DNA from: Udeniomyces pyricola | Taxonomy: Eukaryota; Basidiomycota; Tremellomycetes; Cystofilobasidiales; Mrakiaceae | Direction: 5' to 3' | NCBI GenBank assembly: GCA_039545295.1 | Contig: BCIK01000017.1 | Coordinates: 1-64,000 of the forward strand | DNA: 64,000 nucleotides | Part shown: one piece after another, positions 58,797-64,000 of the stretch | Layout: every line of letters begins with the position of its first letter | Numbering within the stretch: the stretch's first letter is position 1 | Program-made: the position numbers and the translations under genes | Notes under the pieces: generated by a model | Told to the model about the DNA's origin: nothing | Databases searched by the model: none | The model's input: only the letters and a program-made list of their open reading frames with translations

Positions 58797-61510
58797 TCAT
58801 TTTGTCCCTCTCCCCTTCTCCAAGTCGACCCGCCTCACCGATCCTGCCTCCATCCCTTGAACCTCATCCAAAAAGCTCTGCTCTTCAAACTCCCTTGCGA
58901 GCTTTCTCCACCTCTCGACTTCCTTCTTTACTTCTCTCAACTTGTCCTCCTCAAAGAGCCGATACAACTCCGACGGCGGGAGGTGGGCTGTGGAAGGTTC
59001 GATGAGGGTATGGAGATGGTGGATCAGGGACATGATGGATGGGGTGAGAATAGGATTACTACAAGGGATGTTACTGGTAGGAGGAGGTAAAGAAGGGAAC
59101 GTCGCCAGTGACTGAAAGGGGGGGGGGGGGAGTATAAGACGCAATTGTGAGCAAGGCAAAGAAAAAAGGGACAGACCCAAGAGACCCAAAGAGAATGGCG
59201 TTAGTGGGGAACACAAACACTTTGCAAGTCACGTGACATCAGGAGGAGCGGACTGAGTAACGATAGTAACCCCCTCCTCCTCCCCCCCCCCTTTCTTCCT
59301 TCCCGATCCAGGAGTAAATAAAAAGCGGGATGAAAGTCCAAAGACGGACCTTAAGAATATTTCTGGCCTGATCGCCGCTCAACTCCTCAATCTCTTCCAC
59401 TCCAATCCATTTCCCATCCATCGTGTCTAAGCCCCTTCCATTTCCATGCCCATCCATACGTATCTTCGACGACTTGGATGATGACGAAGCAAAGTCCGAC
59501 GAGGTTGCCGAGCCACGACGCCGTCCTCTTCCTCCCGTCGTCTCTTCGACGACCATAGCTGTGATCTCACGGACGGTTGAGTGGAGGGATTCGACTTCTT
59601 CCTTGGCCGCGGAAAGCGCTTGAGATAGGGCGACCAGACCCAGTGGCCGGGTCTGGAATGGTCAGGATCGATCGGTTCGAGGTGAGATTTAGACGACCGA
59701 AACCAGATGGCCAGATAAAGGTAATCGTGGAATTTTTTTCCCCAGAGACAACGTCAGAAGACATGAACGCATGAATCTAGATAAACTTTCCTCTGCCTTC
59801 TCCGCCGAAAGAAAGAATCAAGACTATCCGTATCAATCATCCTTTTCTTTTCAAGCATACGTACCAGAAAGTTGGCGGCGTTGCCATCCTCATACCCTTG
59901 CTCATCAAGCGAGTCACTCTTGTCTTCATCCCCTCGTTCACAACTCTGATCAACCTCAAGTTTCGACAAATTAGTCGAGTTGTCCTCGACCCTCCGAGAG
60001 ACGCGTGAGACAGGCTTCTGTGAAGGCTGTAGATGATGCGATAAAAGGTCGAGGTGATGCTGCTGTCCGAAAGCGTGTGGCTCTGAGGAAGGCATATGGT
60101 CGCTCGAGGGACGTGACCGATGATTTGGCAGATGCGGAGATATGGAGTCGAGAGCGAGCGGTTGGTCGAGAGGTGAAGGCATGGGAGGAGCCGAGAACAA
60201 CCTTGGAGGTAGGTGAAATGATCCAGAGAAAGAAGGAACAGAGCGATGCGACCCGAAAACGGGAACCGAGGCATGGCGATGATAATATTTCAACAGCTGG
60301 GATGGTTGTATTTGGTTCTGTCCTTGATGATAGAGATGTGCTGCAAAGACGGATAGCTGATGGGGCGCTGGGACAAGACTCTCGTCTTCATCCTCGCTCT
60401 CGCTATAGTCGTCATCGCTGACCTCGTCAGGTTCGCTGACAACGACGATCCGAGGTGGATGTCGGACGACAGAAGCAAATGGATCATTCTCCATAATTAG
60501 CTCGTGGTTAGAGTCTCTCTGACGCTGTGTGCCAAGAGACACTGGCCCGTTCTCAGGGGGATAGATGACGGGGAATTGCGGCAGCGACGGCGACCGAGCA
60601 TGGATTTGGGTCGTATTGATCGGCGAGGAAGAAGATGTGAATGGTTGGGTCTGATTCAACCGGAGAGAAGCAGCAGAAGAACAAAAGTGATTTCGCTGAG
60701 ACGGAGGGGAGGGTCGGAAGGGTGAATTGGACAAGAAGATGTTCTTTCTCGATTTCGGTGGCTCTGTCTTGTCGGGTCGGGGAGTGATGGGCTTGGAAGA
60801 CGAAGATAGCTTCGAGGAAGCAGTGTTCGGTGGCGAGGGCGAGGGCGATGATGAGGATGAGGATGCTGGGATGCAAAGCGACCTTGCATGTTCGATATCT
60901 TCCCCAACAGGGACGCTCGATGGACGAGAAAGGACAGGATCGTCTACCAAGTCGGCGGCGGGTTCTGCATGATCGAGTCTGCCCAAAGCAGAATGAGGTC
61001 GCACACGAAGAAATGGATTCAAAGCTTCCTCGATGCGGGGTACACTAGAGTGTGAGTTGTTGCGTGGGGGTCTGGGATGAGGCAGGTCGAACGAAAGGCA
61101 ATGTCTCGAGGAAGATAGGGAGGTCGATTGAGGCGCGTCCTGTTGTAGAGGTTGAGGGCCGAGTCTGGTGTAAGTAAATCAAGTTGAACGGGACTGATTG
61201 TGGGTACACGGATATCGGCCGTCATGTTTAGTGCTTGACGTACTGATCCCTGCGGCTGGATGTCGTCTTCAACGCCGACGGCGGGGTGATCATGAGCGTG
61301 CGATTCCTGCGCCGAGGACACGTCTATACTTATGTCGGGGTATGGACCAGTTTCGGACCGTTTGGAGGTAGAGTCAGACCGAAACGTGCTATCAACATGG
61401 GGGGTAGCTCTAGATGGGAAGCATAGAGGGTCTTGGCCGAGGGAAGTAGAGGATGGGGTGGGGGAAGACCAAAAGGTGTCGTCTGAGAGAGTGGGTTGGG
61501 CAAAGTCCAT
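58797..61510 (-). CDS. Unknown 719-residue Ser/Pro-rich protein with C-terminal coiled coil
   Basis: Four exons, 61510-61244, 61139-59865, 59652-59350 and 59111-58797, all in phase 0. It starts MDFAQPTLSDDTFWSS. Residues 1-510 are disordered and Ser/Pro-rich, with an acidic stretch (EVSDDDYSESEDEDES). Two segments near the C-terminus look folded: a coiled coil around ALSQALSAAKEEVESLHSTV, and the last 90 residues, with SELYRLFEEDKLREVKKEVE and RWRKLAREFEEQSF, strongly helical and charged. A short GVEEIEELSGDQARNILKSL block lies between and looks the most conserved. I do not recognise a family. Scaffold or adaptor roles would fit such a layout but that is speculation. It is divergent to CHO1. 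Confidence 0.72.
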
Positions 61511-61609
61511 GAGGATGGCGGCTGCTGCGGTTGATGTTGAGCTCGCGAGGGCTGACTGACGTCGGACGAGGGGTGGAAAGGAACAGGTAGTTGAATGAGT
61601 AGGGTACGT

Positions 61610-61611
<2 letters not shown>

Positions 61612-61649
<38 letters not shown>
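61612..61649. repeat. GT microsatellite
   Basis: Nineteen uninterrupted GT units, about 100 bp upstream of the start of the unknown 719-residue gene. Confidence 0.95.
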
Positions 61650-61652
<3 letters not shown>

Positions 61653-61907
61653 GTGCTCGAGGGTGTGAGCAGGGGAGAAGGTGAATAGGGAGAAGCTATA
61701 CAGGATGTCGAACTGTGGATGAATGAATATTGCTACAACAGGGGGTTGATCATCTCATCAGCTTCAGAGGCGACGACGCGTTGGGACGATGACAAGTCAG
61801 CGAGCACGCGAGCGAACGATGGGTTTTCATCAAGAATTAAATAACAATAAAAGCAAGGGCTAAATCGATAACCGATGATATAATCAGTTATTGACGCCAT
61901 CATATCG

Positions 61908-61956
61908 GTAACGTATAACGTGTGATGTGTAACGTGTAACGTGTAACCGACGTCAT
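61908..61956. repeat. Tandem TAACGT array with CRE-like end
   Basis: Four copies of a TAACGT core (GTAACGT, ATAACGTGT, GTAACGTGT, GTAACGTGT), partly in tandem with a 7-bp period, followed by GTAACC and GACGTCAT. It lies about 220-265 bp upstream of the CHO1 start. Confidence 0.75.
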
Positions 61957-62173
61957 CACGAAGCGTGTTTTCCTTCCGAGGTGCCGGGCTGTGCGCCTGG
62001 GCCCTCTGTGGAAGCCAGCTGCTAGAGTCCTCTCGGCCACTTTCCCCTCCCCCTGATCACTCCTAAGACCTCACTTTGCCTCACTCATCTTGGTTGTATA
62101 AACCCTCACTAATCCACTCAATCACATACACACACAAGCACACAAACCCACTCACTCACTCACACCTCCTGTC

Positions 62174-63237
62174 ATGTCCGTCCGACCCAACAAGGCGACC
62201 TCGGCTCCCTCTGACCCGTCAAAGTCCATTGCCCAGACGATGGAAGAGGGCAAGCGGGCCCAGCTCAAGCAGTACAACGAGGATGGCGGCCACTTTTCCC
62301 TCGTTCGGTATGTCCCCTCTTTCTCTCTGTATTCTCTCTTCCTTCATCGTCATCGTCATCATCGTCATCATCATCATCCCCCCTTTCCCATGTCGTACCT
62401 AATCACTCCCTTGACCTCCCATCCCTTTCTTTACTCACACCCTGCTCTGCCTGCCCTGCTCAACCCTTCGCTACCCACCACTATGCTCATCACAGAAACT
62501 TCCGACTCGCCGACCTCGTCACCATCATGAACGGCGTCTGCGGTCTCTCGTGTCTCTTCTCATGCGCTCGGTTCCTCGCCAACCCTGTCGAAGCCAAGTT
62601 CCACCTCTGGATGGGTCTGCTCTACCCGATGCTTGGTTTCGGCTTTGACGCCCTCGACGGCAAGGTCGCCAGGTGGATGGGCAGCGCTAGCATGCTCGGT
62701 CAGGAGATGGACAGTCTCGCTGATCTCGTGAGGCCCTCGACTCTCTATTTTGACGCGCCTGATGCTTATTCTGTCACCACGTGACCTGCATGTCGCACAC
62801 CACCGCAAACAAAGACGTCAAGCTCACAAAGTGGTTGACCCCTCTCCTACCGTTCCTGACAGGTCTCCTTCGGTGTCTCTCCGGCCTTCATTGCCTTCAC
62901 GCTCGGTCTCCGTACGCCCGTCGACACGCTCTTCCTCGCTCTCTTCGTCGCCTGCGGTCTCGCTCGTCTCGCCCGATTCAACGCGACGGTCGCCCTCGTT
63001 CCCGCCGACTCGACGGGCAAGATAAAGTACTTTGAGGGACTTCCCATCCCGTCCTCGCTCGGTATCGTGTCCGTCATGGCGTACTGGGTCAACAATGGTT
63101 GGTACGAGGGCGCTCTCGGCCTCCCGGGAGGCGTCTGGGGTCGAGGTGAATCTTGGGAGTTCCACACGGTCTCCCTCATCTTTGGCTTCTGGGCCGCTGC
63201 GATGGTCAGCAAGACTCTGAGGATAAGGAAGCTCTAA
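62174..63237 (+). CDS. CHO1: CDP-diacylglycerol-serine O-phosphatidyltransferase
   Basis: A predicted 246-residue phosphatidylserine synthase, an ER membrane enzyme that joins CDP-diacylglycerol and L-serine. Exons are 62174-62307, 62496-62727 and 62863-63237. The CDP-alcohol phosphotransferase motif D-G-x2-A-R-x8-G-x3-D-x3-D is complete in the stretch from DALDGKVARWMG to LGQEMDSLAD. NFRLADLVTIMNGVCG before it and SFGVSPAFIAFTLG and LARLARFNAT after it fit Cho1 and not the PIS1 or CPT1 relatives. Several membrane helices surround these. Yeast Cho1 has 276 residues. The reaction is fungal-type (no human counterpart of this mechanism), known from the family. The basic KTLRIRKL end is cytosolic by inference. 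Confidence 0.94.
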
Positions 63238-64000
63238 ATCCATTGCCGGGAATACAAGGAGAAAACAGAAGAAAAAAAAAAAGAAAGACGTGAGGGGAAG
63301 GGAGGAATCAAGGGGAAAAGGTTGTTTTCCCACACGCCCAACCTACGCACTCCGTTATATATCTATCTACATATGAATACTGCAAGCACGTTTAATGGAT
63401 TTATTTCTGATCAATGTACCTGTGTTGTACCTTATGCATTGGATCACGATGGTGGGAGGGGTTTGGCCTAAGCCATCCGTAAGCTCGAGTCTGGTCGACC
63501 AGGAAACGATAAGGGACATTTGAGCAGCCTATCAATGGGAAGCAATCCGAACCGTGCAGATCGAGACCACTAGCTGTCGTTAAGATAGTATAGACTACTT
63601 GCCGAGAAGTTGACACAGATTTGCTGTCATCCACACAGGAGCGTCATGATGGCGCAGCCATGGAGGGCATGCCAGTCTACCATCGACGCGACGCGGACGA
63701 CAGGACATGATAGCTGTCGACGGGGCCGGTCCGGCTGTGTAAACGGCCTGATTGCGCCTGGTTGCATGAAGCGGAATTTCGAATTTTGAAACGCTGATCT
63801 CCGAGACAAGACCGAAGCTGAGATGTCATCGCTTGAGTGACGTCTCGAACGACAATTATCATACCATATCCAGCTGTCCTCACCACATACAGCATCATCT
63901 TGAGTGACTGGCTCGCCATATTCCGTCAACTTTCGTTCGACTGCTTTGTTCTCCACTGTTGCCCCTAATTCAAAGGTGTCAAATATAACCCCCCAAATGA
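63238..64000. other. 3' flank of CHO1, no gene seen
   Basis: The CHO1 3' UTR (purine-rich to about 63320, then AT-rich) and 700 bp without a supported gene. Minus-strand open frames near 63400-63950 lack a family match and show no splice pattern that I trust. Confidence 0.5.

Larger units (their letters stand above)
61511..62173. promoter_or_regulatory. Divergent promoter, unknown gene / CHO1
   Basis: A 663-bp region with a GT microsatellite, a tandem GTAACGT-type array and a CRE-like GACGTCAT (61949-61956), listed separately. The CHO1 5' end near 62100-62170 is CA/CT-rich. Confidence 0.5.

Noticed and set aside
59239..59556. Minus frame ending in GGGGGGGYYRY
   Set aside because: Its 3' part is the intron after exon 3 of the 719-residue gene; only the part up to 59350 is coding.
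63401..63956. Minus-strand frames near the right edge
   Set aside because: Short, no family match, poor splice context; probably CHO1 3' flank.

Overview
The window is nuclear DNA of an intron-rich fungus, most likely a basidiomycete yeast and perhaps a tremellomycete; the class is inferred from gene architecture and not proven. Genes carry many short introns (mostly 50-130 nt, GT..AG with GTNNGT-type donors), 13-25 nt exons occur, coding regions are rich in C-ending codons and CGA arginine codons, and intergenic spaces are short. I see no bacterial-type operon, CRISPR array, rRNA, tRNA, transposon or secondary-metabolite cluster. For most genes I rebuilt the exon chain by hand; reading frame is preserved across every junction listed, and the family-conserved sequence is restored at the joins.

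Layout. 1-1426 (-): fragments of an unrecognised gene running off the left edge. 8075-2758 (-): 22-exon Pps1-type dual-specificity phosphatase. 9490-9200 (-): tiny cysteine-rich protein. 10192-10819 (+): L-rhamnose mutarotase-like. 12078-10977 (-): thymidylate kinase. 14421-12717 (-): beta-carbonic anhydrase. 16372-21187 (+): Kap123/importin-4. 22817-21551 (-): Lrp1/C1D exosome cofactor. 23146-26617 (+): Ser/Pro-rich protein of unknown function. 26995-32526 (+): Rad2/XPG. 33644-32956 (-): Cmc1. 34268-36532 (+): peroxisomal D-amino-acid oxidase. 38497-37109 (-): ribosomal protein eL33. 42199-39906 (-): type II membrane, glycosyltransferase-like protein. 42616-46035 (+): Arp8. 51919-46454 (-): Adp1-like ABC transporter. 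53937-52292 (-): Ist3/RBMX2-like splicing factor. 54240-~55532 (+): small membrane protein. 56140-58333 (+): D-2-hydroxyacid dehydrogenase. 61510-58797 (-): unknown 719-residue protein. 62174-63237 (+): phosphatidylserine synthase.

The content is mainly conserved housekeeping: DNA replication and repair (Cdc8, Rad2), chromatin (Arp8), RNA processing (Lrp1, Ist3), nuclear import (Kap123), translation (eL33), mitochondrial copper handling (Cmc1) and lipid synthesis (Cho1). The genes do not form one pathway. The most useful observations are structural: tiny exons, one GC-AG intron inside a cofactor motif, a stop-like codon created at an exon end, a possible shared G1/S promoter element before Cdc8 and Rad2, and several conserved or lineage-specific proteins without known function. 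I found no convincing new multi-gene system.
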